Assembly: GCA_020284085.1 (NCBI GenBank)
Contig: JACEVL010000972.1
Coordinates: 144,204-208,203 of the forward strand
Reading direction: 5' to 3'
DNA: 64,000 nucleotides
DNA from: Aporrectodea caliginosa
Lineage: Eukaryota > Annelida > Clitellata > Crassiclitellata > Lumbricidae
Shown here: piece by piece, positions 22,501 through 32,951 of the stretch
How the letters are laid out: each line of letters opens with the position of its first letter
Numbering within the stretch: position 1 is the stretch's first letter
Notes under the pieces: model-generated
Databases searched by the model: none
The model's input: the letters and a program-made list of their open reading frames with translations, nothing else
Told to the model about the DNA's origin: nothing
Translations under genes and position numbers: made by a program

Positions 22501-25500
22501 TCCTAGCGACCGTCATAGTCAGCCTTCTCCATGTGTTCCGATCTCTCGTAGCCTCTCTCAGCTCCGGAATGTTCATCATCATCGTCTCGTGTATCTCCTC
22601 CATCCATCTCTTTCTTGGTCGTCCTCTTCCTCGTCTTCCCTCCCCACACGCCAGCATCATCTCCTTTTCCATGCCGTCCGCCCGCATCACATGGCCAAAA
22701 TACATCACTTTTTGTCTCGCCGCTCTTTGTCTCAATGTCATCTCTCCTCTTAAGTGTCCTATCTCTTCCAGTATATATTCATTTGTTTTCTTCTCAGTCC
22801 AGGAGACCCTCAGCATTTTCCTCCAAATCCACATTTCGCATGCTTCGATTTTCTTCTCTAGTGCTTTTGTTTTTGTCCATGCCTCGCACCCGTACAGCAC
22901 CACTGGTATTATCATTGCTTTAACAATTCTTGTTTTCGTTTCCAGGCTCACCGCTTTATCCTTCCATATCTTTTCCAATCCCTGCATTGCTCCTTTTCCC
23001 AGAGTAATTCTTCGGCGTATCTCTCTCTCGCATCCCCCCTCCCTATCTATTGTAGCTCCCAGGAAACAGAAGCTCGATACCACCTCAATCTCTTCTCCAT
23101 CTACTTCGAAGCTTCTCCAGCTCTCTGTGGTCATAATTTTAGTCTTTTTTATGTTGAAGTACAATCCTGCTTTCTCACTTTCAAGCCTTAGTTTCCTGAT
23201 GTTGTTTTTCAGTACTTCCTTTTTCCCCGCCAACAGTGTTGTGTCATCCGCATACCTTAAGTTGTTGACAACCTTTCCAGCTATCCTCACTCCTTCCGCC
23301 TCATCATCAAATCCTGCCTCTCTCATGATCCTTTCTGCGTGATGAATGAACAGGTATAGAATGAACAGGTACGGTGATAGTATACATCCCTGTCTTACTC
23401 CCTTCTTTATTTGGAAACTTGCTGTTTCTCCGTGTTCCGTCCTCACCACTGCTATCTGGTTGGAATATAAGTTCCTGAGGAGAGTTATCAGGTGCACAGG
23501 TATTCCCATTTCTCTCAAAGTCTTCCACATGAGATCGTGGTTTACACAATCAAATGCCTTGCTGTAGTCTATAAAACATAGGTGGACCTCTTGTCCAAAT
23601 TCCCTCTGTCTTTCCATTATCCATCTCAGGTTTGCAATATGATCTCTTGTGCCTCTCCCTTTCCTGAAGCCAGCTTGGGTTTTCGGCAGTTCTCGCTCTA
23701 TCCTGCTCTCCATTCTTTTGTGTATGATCTTAAGGAGTATCTTGCTTGTATGTGATATCAGCGCTATAGTTCTGTAGTTCTCGCAGTCTCTCGCGTCTCC
23801 TTTTTTGAAGATGGGTATGAATATCGATTTACCCCAGTCTTTCGGCCATTCTTCTGTTTCCCATATTAAGTTGCACAAAGTTGTTATCTCCTTTGTTATT
23901 ACATCACCAGCCGCTTTAATCAATTCAATAGGGATTTCGTCTGCGGCTGGTGTCTTGTTATCACTTATTTGCGTGATTGCCCATTCTACCTCCGCCTCCA
24001 TAATCCCCGGTTCTTTTTAGTCCTCTGTGGTCGTATTTTCTCCTCTGATCTCCTCATCGTCTGTGTTATAGAGAGGTTCCGTATATTCTCTCCATCTGTT
24101 CTTTATCTCCTCACCTATTATTCCTCCGTTTCCATTTTTTAGTGAGCCATTTCGTGGTGTAAACTTGCCAGTTATTTTCCTCATCATCGCGAACATCTCT
24201 CTGGTTCTTCCCTTTTTCCCCTCTATTTCCATTTCCTTGCATCGGTCATTTAGGTATTTGTCCTTGTCTTTCCTTGCCTGATTCTGGAATTTACCATTCA
24301 ACACCCTCACCTGATTTCTGTTCCCCGCTGCTCTCGCCCCTCTCCTTTCTTCCGCTATTTTGATTGCCTCCACAGTTAGCCATGGTGATATATTCTTTCT
24401 CTCCCTCCTGGGGATGTGAGTGATTGCCTCCTCGTGCACCACCTTCTTCATCTCTTCCCACATGTCGTCAGCATTTATCGCTTCATCCAGATGTAATGCC
24501 TCAAATCTGTTCTTGATCTCTTCTCTGTACTCTGGTATGATCCCTTTACATTCGTATCTGATTAGGCGTTCCCCTCTTTTGAGTCTCTTGAGTTTCATCT
24601 TAAGAGTTGCCACCAACAGTTCATGGTCCGATCCACAGTCCGCTCCAGGTCTCGTTTGTACATCTCTCACCGTGCTCTTCCATCTGTGCTTTATCAATAC
24701 ATAGTCTATCTGATTTCTGTGTTTTCCATCTGGTGAAGTCCATGTGTACAATCTTCTCTTTGTCTTCTCAAAACATGTATTCATGATCCTCAAATCATTT
24801 GTTTCGCAGAAGTCAATAAGTCGTTCACCCGCTTCATTTCGTTCCCCAGACCATATCTACCATACGATGCTTCTATCTTGTCTGATCTCCCCACCTTTGC
24901 GTTGAAATCTCCCATAATCACTAGGACATCACCTTTCGGCACGCTGTCGATCTTTCCCTGTAACTCAGTGTAAAACCATTCGCGAATCTCCTCCTCTGCT
25001 GTCGATGTTGGTGCATACACTTGTATGACGGTAGTGTTCATCTCTTTACCCCTGAACCTTACACTTAGTATTCGATCGTTGACCGTATCGTAGCCCATTA
25101 TTGCCGCAGCACTCCTCTTGTCGCAGATCATCGCTACTCCATTTCTTCTTCCCTCGTTGGGTCCAGACATCACTACTCTGTATTCTCCAGAGTTGAAGTG
25201 TCCCTTTCCCTGCCATCTCGTCTCGCTCAGACCCAACACCTCCAGCCCCATCCTTTCCATCTCCATCTTGATCACCTCCAGTTTTCCTGTTTGCATGCTC
25301 CTCACATTCCATGTTCCCAATCTCCATTGGGTTCTACAGCTCAGGTTGATCCTGTGTTCTTCGACTAAATCCGTTACCGCACCTCCTTTCGGTTTTAGCG
25401 CGATCGCTTCATGACCTCGTTTCTTCGCCAGTTCATCCTTCCGCTCTTTCCCAGTAGTCGTGAAATCGCTATCTGGCCTGGGTGTCTCACCATCGGCGAT

Positions 25501-28500
25501 TATCGTTTTTTCATAGTTCGTGCTTTCCATGACAGTTTTCTTGGCAAATGTACAGAGGTGGTTTGCCATTGCCTTCCTCTGGTTTCGCCTGCCGTACCCG
25601 TTCGTTCGCCTCCCCGTAGGGAGGTTACTAACAGTTCGCACCACGTGAAGGTGGGTACGGAGGTCTTTGGTTAATCAACCCAGGTCGGGCCCGTGCCTCC
25701 GTCCTAGGGCGTCGGTCAGGTCACCTCCCTGTTTTACCTCCTTGGAGGTGATTGATTAACCTTAGCGAACCATGATACATAGCATAATGTTATTCATGTT
25801 TCCCCCGCTGACGCGCCACAAATAGGCTACAGCCTTCATCAGAGGCCTCATGAATTCAATATGCCAGCTAAGGACGACCGTTATTTTATCCCAAGATAAA
25901 TTGATATCGACAATCAGTCAAATCTGGCCCGCAATATTTAAGCAAAAAATGACGCTCTAAACTTAAAGACATTATCAGTTCAGTTGTAGTCCCTTTTCTG
26001 TTCTCCGTTTCGGTGTGTCAACTGGTCTTCATACAAACGAATTAATGATGCTATATTATGCTAAGTTATGTAGTTTTTGTTCTGCTCTGCTATGCTACGT
26101 TATGTGCTGTCATGCTGTGCCATATCGTGTCATGTCATGTAATTTTATGTTATTTTATGCTACGTCATGTTACACTAACTGATGCCTTGCTACATTGCGT
26201 TTTGTTGGTGTTGTGGTATGTTGTGTTATGTAATGTAACACTTGGTTTCTATCATTCTATGTCTTTTGTGATCTTGTTTCATCTTCCAATGAAACTTAAG
26301 GAATGAATCGTGTAGAATTATATCTACCATAGAGGCTGTAATTATGAATTTCGAAAGGAAACATCTTATCTACAAACAATCTAAATCAAACCTACTTGCT
26401 AATATATTAGTTACTTATTAGGCTAAGTTTTCTTATGTGGATAAGAATGCAGTCGGTCTATATGAGTCAATGTTCGCATCATTGTTCTAATATATAACTT
26501 TCAGGTTCGTCTCCAGAGTGTTCTGCAAACACAAGCAGCGCGGTTGATGGGAATATAGAGCTTGGTTATCTGTGGATGTGGTGCCGCATCATTTACACTG
26601 GAAACATGATTCCCATCTTTTCGTGGACCAAAGAAAACACGACTGGAGTCATCGCTGCAAACACAACAACCCTTTCTGGCACCAGTAGATTAGGCCTACC
26701 TCTGACCACAGTTTCTTCAGTCAACAGGCATCTGCAATCCGATGACAACGGGGCCACGTTCAAATGCAACATTACATTTCAGTTGCCAAGCATTCCTGAA
26801 GGAAATGCAACCGATTATGAATACATTTGGAGCTATGCACTGTGTAAGCAAGTGTATTTATTTGATAACTACAGTATATAACAAGCAGCTTCATCACGCA
26901 CGCATGATAAAGGTAACATGTAAGCGCAATTGTAATTTAGAACTTCTTTAGTGCCAGTGTGTAATGGACTAGGCTTAAACCGATGATTAACCATATAAGG
27001 TAACAGTCAAGTCAATGCTCAGAATGTCAGTGCACTTAAAGAAAGAGGCAGCCAGTTGTGGATAAACCAGCTGAATAGGGAAGTCCTCGAGCGGCTTATA
27101 TTGAAATGACACAAGCGAACATATCGATGCAGGAAGAGTTCTAAAAGTACTGTGCTTATGCGTTTTTGAAGAAATTTATCAGAAGCTTTTATTCGAGTGG
27201 ACAAAACCTTTAGGCTGAAGTGCAAATATGACGACAGTAATCTAACAACAAATTCTCTTCCTCGCCTCTCTTATTATGAGGAAAGACATTAATTTACCGC
27301 TTGGAATTAACGGTAGCCTACAATCTTATTCTTTGCTATGTCTATTAAGTTATATAACTTCGCCACGCAACAAGGACTGATGATCGAGCGCCCATTTGAG
27401 TAACGCTGTACTGTAAAATAAGAGTTCTGTTTAGATGGACCGAGGAACCTTCGCATCGTTGAATATGAAGATCGTCTTGAATGTTCAGCTGATGGCAATC
27501 CAACCCCTACATACAGATGGACTGGCGTTGAGACAAGCATATCCACAGATGGACCGGTTTTTATATTGAATGACATTGTCACATCCGAGAAAGATCTTGC
27601 TGTTCAATGCATAGCAACAAATGTATTTGCTAATGAAAGGAGAAACTTCTCAAAACCAACAGTTTTTAGTAAGGATACAAATTATCGTCTTTTATAACTT
27701 ATAAGAAGCGAAGTCATGGAAACCAGCTTATTCACAGGTACTCAATCGCAAAACAAATCGGCCAGGTAGATATATTTTAATGGTTATGATTAGCCTCAAT
27801 CATTCCGGTCCAAAGCTCAGAGGCTTAGATTTCAAGCAGCGCTGTGCATAAATTAATCCTTCTTTCAAGTGTTAGGTTGAGAGTCAGACAATAAGCCATC
27901 ATTCCTGCCAAGTTTCTAGACGAAGCGCTATATAAATGTGCAATTACTATTACCATCAGTCGTTGTTCCGGCGGGAGTTTATTATAAAGAAGTGGAGCAG
28001 CTTCAGTTATACATGTAGAGCGATTACAGTAGAATACGGTATTAGGACGTGTCGATTTTATCAACTTTCAAATTCCAAAAATGAGTAGTGCTAAAAAGTT
28101 GTGACATGACTTAGTAAATTAAAAGATATTTTGGTAAAATTAATATTATTTAGTTTTGCTTGGTAAATAACTACATGAAATATTTACTTTTTTAACGTTT
28201 TTTGTGAATTTCCAATAATTCTTAACTTGTCTGATTAAAAGTTTTTTGTGGAAAAATATTTTGTAAAATTGCATAAAAATCATTGGAAATGATTGCCAGG
28301 TACTTGCAGTTATATTCTATACTAATATAATTTTTATTATTTATTTATTAAACTGTATATATATATATAATTCACTAATGTTGTGCAATCGCTGTATTTG
28401 CTTCTTTCGGAGGTTGAAGGATCGTCATTAGTATTTGGAAATCATTTGTCCGTCAGTGCTGCTACTACTACCATCCTAACTAGTGGGAATTGCCCACATG

Positions 28501-31500
28501 CAATGGCTTCTAAAAAGATAAGAAAACAGGGAACATTCACACATATAAGCAACCTAATTGAAAGTGGCAGAGAGTTGTTGCCCTCTGAACGGCCAACTCT
28601 GCGAGACATTATGCGGTATAGAATACTGCTAAGGATACAATGTGGCGAGGATGTCAGAAACTACTCAGCAGACAGTCTTGCAAAGGATATATTTACCATA
28701 AAGTGCCTGAAAAGTGGAAACTGGCAAACAGCTCTTTTGTCGCCTCGTTGTAAGTTCACAAATCAGAATCTTAAAAGAAGATACAAGATAGCTGGGAGTT
28801 GGCCAATGACATATCTCTTAGTAGAGGAAAGCCAGATGTCAACACTTGACAAGCTTTTTGACATCCTCAATTGCAAGTGCAACATTTTTCTTTCCTGCAA
28901 ATTAGGCTACCCTGCAGATGCTTGCAGGCAGGAGGCCCACACCAACTGTGCATGCATGCCTTAGGAGATGAAGATCCCTATAACGGAACTTGCTTTCATT
29001 AAAGGTCAGAGAGAAAAGACTAGTTCTATTGGACCACATCAGATTGACTTACTAGATCTGCCTGAGCATAACAGACAGGTCAAAAAGGCGGAAGCGGCAA
29101 GAAGACGAGAGAAGAGGGCTTGTTGAATATAAGCAGAGAATTAAGCAGGATGCTTAAATGCCATCAAATGAAATAATGTTTTCTGATTATGAAAATGAAG
29201 AACAAATAGCTGATGCCCAAGATGGAAATGATGGACGCTGTGAATTGGCATTAGGAAAACCCAAGTATGCCTTCCACTTCTACTTTTTAACAAAAGACAG
29301 AGTACAACACATTAGAAATGCACGATGCTGCTATGCAGAGCATCAGTTATGGTGTTGGCCTGCGTGCCACAGCTGCCATCACCACTGCCGCCTGTATGGA
29401 TGAAGACAAGCCACTAGTAGTTGATCACAATAAAGTAAAGAGGGTCCAAGGAAAATAATTATGAAATCCCGGGTTCAGGAATTTGATGATCTTTGTCAGA
29501 AGGTTGAAATTTAGTACATCTTTTTGACGACCATGAAGATACAACTATAGTCATACTGAGAGCAGACAATTCAAATCAACAGTTGCCCAACATCATCAAA
29601 GAGAAGCATTATTCTGTGTGCATTGAGCTAGGTGGAAGATATCTTTGCCACTTTACTCCGGCGAAAGGCTCAGAGAAAAGCCAGTTGAAGTTATTGCTAA
29701 TAATCTGGTAGATTTCATGGAGAAGGGCACTAATAAGAATACAGGCCATTGGAGGTGATTCTACAAATGTTAACACCGGTTGGAGGTGGTACCATGCATT
29801 GGGTAGAGGTCAAGCTTGGCCATGAACTGATCTGGTTGGTTTGTGCCTTCCTTCCCTCTGCGACACTTGATCACAGCACTCGATGGGAAGATCTTGTCTA
29901 ACAACAAGTGGACATGTAACATTGATAAGATGCTAGACACTGCTACAGAACTTGAAATTGATCCTTTATTCACCAAACTCTCAACTGGAGAGCCTCTTAT
30001 TTCACTGAGTGCTTCGGCCCTGTTGGAGATGATAGACTGATCTGACAGAGAATATGAACCTCCCTTGACATGACGACTTACAACAGCGGAACTAAAGAAG
30101 TTCATTGACGAACCCATGCAAGTTCCCCAGTGGCCTTGTCATGGTCAGTCTATACAGAAGTACATGAAAGAAGTCACAAAATCAGCAGGAAGGCTGAATA
30201 GTGAATACACATGAGAAACGCGAGGGCTACATCAGAGGCCAAGAAGCAAGTCGGCGGCTGCTGTAAGACCAAGAATGAATCAAAGCAAGACTGGATGAAA
30301 CTTGATGCTTAAATTTCTTATTAATTAATGTCATTACTTTATAATGTTGCTTTTATGATTACAAGGTAATGTCGTACGCTTATTAGGGTGTGTCTCATGC
30401 AGAGAAACTAAAATTTTAATAGCGTTACCTGACATTTACGAAGGTAAAATTTGAATTTTTGGTTTTCCGAGAGCAGTTTATATACCTTTTAATCAAACAG
30501 ATATTTACCGAGCTAGATGTTGTCTGATCACAAAAATAATAGCAGATTTGAATTCCTCACACCCAAAGACATATTTTTAGTACCCGAGAGTTTATTACAA
30601 AAAGCGGGAACAAATAAATTTTGCCCTCAAATTGACACGCGCTAATACGGTATATCGATGAGAATACAGAAGCTAGGACGATGAGGATTGCTACGATGAG
30701 TAGGGCATAATTTGAACAGAGTTGTTGAATTTGACCGACGAACGAATATTGGGAAAATCTGAGTGACCTAGGCCTAGCTGTAAGTTTGCGACTGCACGAC
30801 TGTATAAACTCTATTCTATTCGTTCAGGTATTTTAGGCTATTGAAGGGTTCTGAGAACAGGAGTGATGTGGAGGTGATGTTTAGGGTTCTATTGATAACA
30901 CTGGTGAAACATTCTGGATAGAATTATGGACAATGGCATTGCTACGGCTTAGTTTTGGAGAGCCTTCAGTTGAAGCTTTGTGCATATAGGCACTGGAGCT
31001 AGGCCTACAGAAGTTGGTGATAATTGCATGTGTGAATAAATTAAAATTATATGCGTTGTTGTTCTGATATTTGAGTTTCAGCAGATAAGAAATCCGTTTG
31101 GAGCATAAGTACAGTTGGACTGGTGCTACTTATCACATCCCTTACTGTATTTGGAATCGTTATATTAGGCATCGGCCTAAGACTAACGAAGCTATCAAAC
31201 ACCTTTGACGAAGGTATGCAATGTGACTAGGTTTAAGCAACGATTTTATACATCATGTTTATTTAATCCAATTAACTGGAAAAAACCCTTCACTTATGCC
31301 TTGCCACTTGCAGCAAGGCATTAAGGCAACAATGTTGCCAATATGCGGAGTGTTTATTGCAGTGCTTTTTTTCAGCCGGAACGGTCCTTCGGAACGGCAT
31401 GAATATTTTAAAATCTAACGGTGACCAAATTTTTTCAGCCATTAAAAAATAATTTAGTTAATACATTAAATTTTTAAAAATAAAAAAATTATATAAAATT

Positions 31501-32186
31501 ATTTATTAATACTTTAATTTAATGTAAGTCCTTTCAGTGTTTATTGACACTGATATAATGACAACAGAATTATTAGCATAAAATATCCGACACCCCTATG
31601 ATTGTTCGTGAAGTTTGTTGGACGGCCGGAACCTTCACGGACTACGGCCAAAAAGCGGCTGGTTTATTGTGATTCGTATAGACATGGGAATAAACATTCG
31701 ATTTACTTTGCCTTCAATCAGACCTTTTCTTTTAAGTTCAGTTAGCCATGCATATGCACTGTTATGCAGTGCATTCAAAGTTTGAACAGCCGCTATATAT
31801 AGCCTAGGCATCCATGGTGTGATACATATCCTACATTTGGTGATTTTGTAGTTTAAAATTTCATGTAGTATTGTGCATTAATTAATTCTCTCAATTAATT
31901 GTTAGATAAGGCGTCAGACAAAAAGTCATCTTGCCAGCCCCAGCAAGCATCAAAGAGACTCAATTCACCGCAACCAACTGACCAAGATACGGAATTGCCA
32001 AAAGCAAGTGCCAGTGTCGACTATTGTGCCTTAACAGACCGACCAACGGCCGCTCAGGAACCACAATTCTCCTGTGAGCTACGTTCATACGACCAACAAA
32101 GGGTCAAGCCATCATCAGCAAAAGAGAAAGCGGAAAATAAAGATCGCGTGTATGCTAACGAAGGCCTACATGAAACCCAGCTGTAA
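19554..32186 (+). CDS. Gene 3: three-Ig receptor, transposon-inflated introns
   Basis: Six exons (19554-19578, 20271-20609, 26505-26843, 27435-27668, 31082-31213, 31906-32186) sum to 1,350 nt, exactly 449 codons plus stop, all phase 1. Same domain order as gene 2 with one tail exon. The V, second and third Ig exons are clear paralogues of gene 2. Introns 2, 4 and 5 carry a MITE plus RTE LINE, a transposase pseudogene, and a hAT MITE. The tail keeps VDYCALTDRP (an ITIM-like V-x-Y-x-x-L) but the next motif reads FSCEL where gene 2 has YCKL. No premature stop is present, so it appears functional, assuming the long introns are still spliced. Confidence 0.85.
20271..20609 (+). CDS. Gene 3 exon 2: V-like Ig domain
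   Basis: 339 nt, acceptor GTCTTAG, donor TTTTAG|GTAATT. Core: EMKCSVTG (Cys), SWTYTAW (Trp), LAHAGRYQC. Closely matches gene 2 exon 2, including IIDSVDL before the final cysteine. Confidence 0.92.
20866..22262. mobile_element. Non-autonomous DNA transposon, copy B
   Basis: Same element as 43-1464 with the same terminal repeats and the same arrangement of five CCACTCCGTTAC-type and four GTAACGGAGTGG-type motifs. The copies differ mainly by small indels and scattered substitutions, implying recent activity. It lies in the second intron of gene 3. Confidence 0.85.
22276..22470. repeat. Degenerate TTATGC-type tandem repeat, left part
   Basis: Loosely repeated ATGCTACGTTATG and GTTATGTCA units. 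A similar block follows the LINE at 26041-26240, so the LINE probably inserted inside one repeat tract and split it. Confidence 0.6.
22475..24793 (-). pseudogene. LINE ORF 3' part: linker and reverse transcriptase
   Basis: Covers 24793-24017 (258 codons, end of endonuclease and linker) and 24001-22475 (508 codons, RT). They share one frame separated by a single in-frame TAG. The RT catalytic YADD is intact near 23245. The C-terminal RGRPRKRW and RNTWRR motifs are typical of RTE-related elements. Confidence 0.86.
24790..25644 (-). pseudogene. LINE ORF 5' part: APE-type endonuclease
   Basis: 284 codons from ATG. The catalytic signatures of apurinic-type endonucleases are present (ETRW with the catalytic Glu, GDFNAK with Asp and Asn). 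The frame shifts about 50 bases before its stop, and the conserved continuation (tryptophan-rich segment, IDYVL, GSDHEL) is in the adjacent frame. Confidence 0.85.
26041..26240. repeat. Degenerate TTATGC-type tandem repeat, right part
   Basis: TATTATGCTAAGTTATG-like units, including CTATGCTACGTTATG also seen at 22276-22470. It flanks the RTE LINE on its 5' side. Confidence 0.6.
26505..26843 (+). CDS. Gene 3 exon 3: second Ig domain
   Basis: 339 nt, acceptor CTTTCAG, donor CTGT|GTAAGC, phase 1-1. Core: MWCRIIYTGNMIP (Cys), FSWTKEN (Trp), DDNGATFKCN (Cys), ending DYEYIWSY. The stretch YTGNMIPIF-WTKEN is identical in gene 2 apart from one residue. Confidence 0.91.
27435..27668 (+). CDS. Gene 3 exon 4: third, short Ig domain
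   Basis: 234 nt, acceptor TGTTTAG, donor TTTTA|GTAAGG, phase 1-1. Encodes RLECSADGNPTPTYRW and VQCIATNVFANERR, matching gene 2 exon 4 (I-set type). Confidence 0.9.
27800..27960 (+). mobile_element. LINE 3' tail fragment
   Basis: Ends with AGACGAAGCGCTATATAAATG followed by ATTACTATTACC, the GCGCTATATAAAT terminus shared by the CR1/L2-like fragments at 41780, 49165 and 59885. Little coding sequence is left. Confidence 0.5.
28440..30300 (+). pseudogene. Decayed transposase-like gene
   Basis: One open stretch (28383-28964, 193 codons) includes LPSERPTLRDIMRYR and LFDILNCKC, followed after stops and frameshifts by ITELAFIKGQRE (about 28980), SYGVGLRATAAITTAACMD (about 29350), AIGGDSTNVNTG (about 29745) and PLRHLITALDGK (about 29855). 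From memory these blocks, in this order, resemble a family of single-exon proteins of about 700-800 residues, uncharacterised and probably transposon-encoded, found in hydra, insects and crustaceans. At least five breaks make it a pseudogene. It lies in intron 4 of gene 3. Confidence 0.62.
31082..31213 (+). CDS. Gene 3 exon 5: transmembrane helix
   Basis: 132 nt, acceptor GTTTCAG (a second CAG three bases downstream could be used instead), donor GAAG|GTATGC. About 24 hydrophobic residues (VGLVLLITSLTVFGIVILGI onward) are followed by LRLTKLSN. Confidence 0.86.
31360..31661. mobile_element. hAT-type MITE, 302 bp
   Basis: Starts CAGTGCTTTTT, ends AAAAAGCGGCTG, and is flanked by exact 8-bp duplications GTTTATTG at 31352-31359 and 31662-31669. 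The termini are imperfect inverted repeats sharing a CCGGAAC core. It lies in the last intron of gene 3. Confidence 0.9.
31906..32186 (+). CDS. Gene 3 exon 6: cytoplasmic tail, stop
   Basis: Acceptor ATTGTTAG; stop TAA at 32184-32186; 93 residues. VDYCALTDRP fits the ITIM core. FSCEL occupies the place of YCKL in gene 2. RSYDQQ and VYANEG provide two further tyrosines, the latter a YxN. Compared with gene 2 there is only one module. Confidence 0.87.
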
Positions 32187-32431
32187 TAATCTTAATGCAC
32201 GACTCTTAATATAACTGGCCTACAATAATCTTAATGCACTAGCCTTAATGTAGGTGGACTGCAATAATCTTAATGCCTATCCTTGTTATAACTGAACTGC
32301 AATCATTAATGCAAGACATTCATGTGTGACGTGTCAGGACTGCGCAATGGTCTTAATGCACGACCTTGTAGCCTACTATATACTTATCGTATGTTTATCC
32401 AGGAACAAATTTACTGGGTAGTAATTTAATC

Positions 32432-32943
32432 TAGGGCTGGTACTGATTAAAAAATTTTTTAATCGATTAATCTCCAAAAATTATTCGCGATTAATCGATT
32501 AAATTCGATTAATTTGGTCCATGTTACATAAAGCGTGAAAAACTGTTTATAGCCTACTGTATAGTCATTAAAGTCCTAGGATTATACACTGCAAAAATCT
32601 CTCAATCATTCGACATGCTGAAAAGTTCAAATTGTCAAACTGAGAAATGTAGTCACGAGTAACTATCTTCTATCTACGAAAATCTTCAATAATCTTCGCC
32701 ATAAACAGCCTTATAATCGACTTTTCCCTCAGCATTTACCTTAAATACAAAATGATCGCTTAATTTTCCACTCAAATGTTTCACATTATTACTGTTTGCC
32801 ATATTGTTTATTCCGGAAATAGGTTGGTTTACGTCATAAAATAAGTAAAAAATTAATCGAAAATTAATCGAACAAGAAAAAATTAATCGATTAAAATTTT
32901 TAACGATTAATCGATTAATTAATCGTTAAAATCCGCAGCCCTA
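32432..32943. mobile_element. hAT-type MITE, 512 bp, ATTAATCG-rich
   Basis: Left end TAGGGCTG, right end CAGCCCTA, 8-bp duplications ATTTAATC at 32424-32431 and 32944-32951. Both subterminal regions carry multiple CGATTAAT units that can form a long hairpin. It sits just after gene 3 and could overlap its 3' UTR. Confidence 0.95.
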
Positions 32944-32951
32944 ATTTAATC

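Larger units (their letters stand above)
22470..25735 (-). mobile_element. RTE-like non-LTR retrotransposon, broken
   Basis: Minus-strand LINE with endonuclease then reverse transcriptase. The endonuclease (25644-24790) has WNVRSM, LSETRW, QVYAPT and IMGDFNAKVG, followed in the next frame by IDYVL and GSDHELLVA. The RT (24001-22475) has ADEIPIEL, AFDCVNHDLM, GVRQGCILSP and RYADDTTLLAG, then a C-terminal GHVMRADG and RGRPRKRW. A frameshift near 24845 and an in-frame TAG near 24017 break the ORF, so this copy is dead. The 5' region to about 25735 looks like 5' UTR. It lies antisense in intron 2 of gene 3. Confidence 0.9.
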
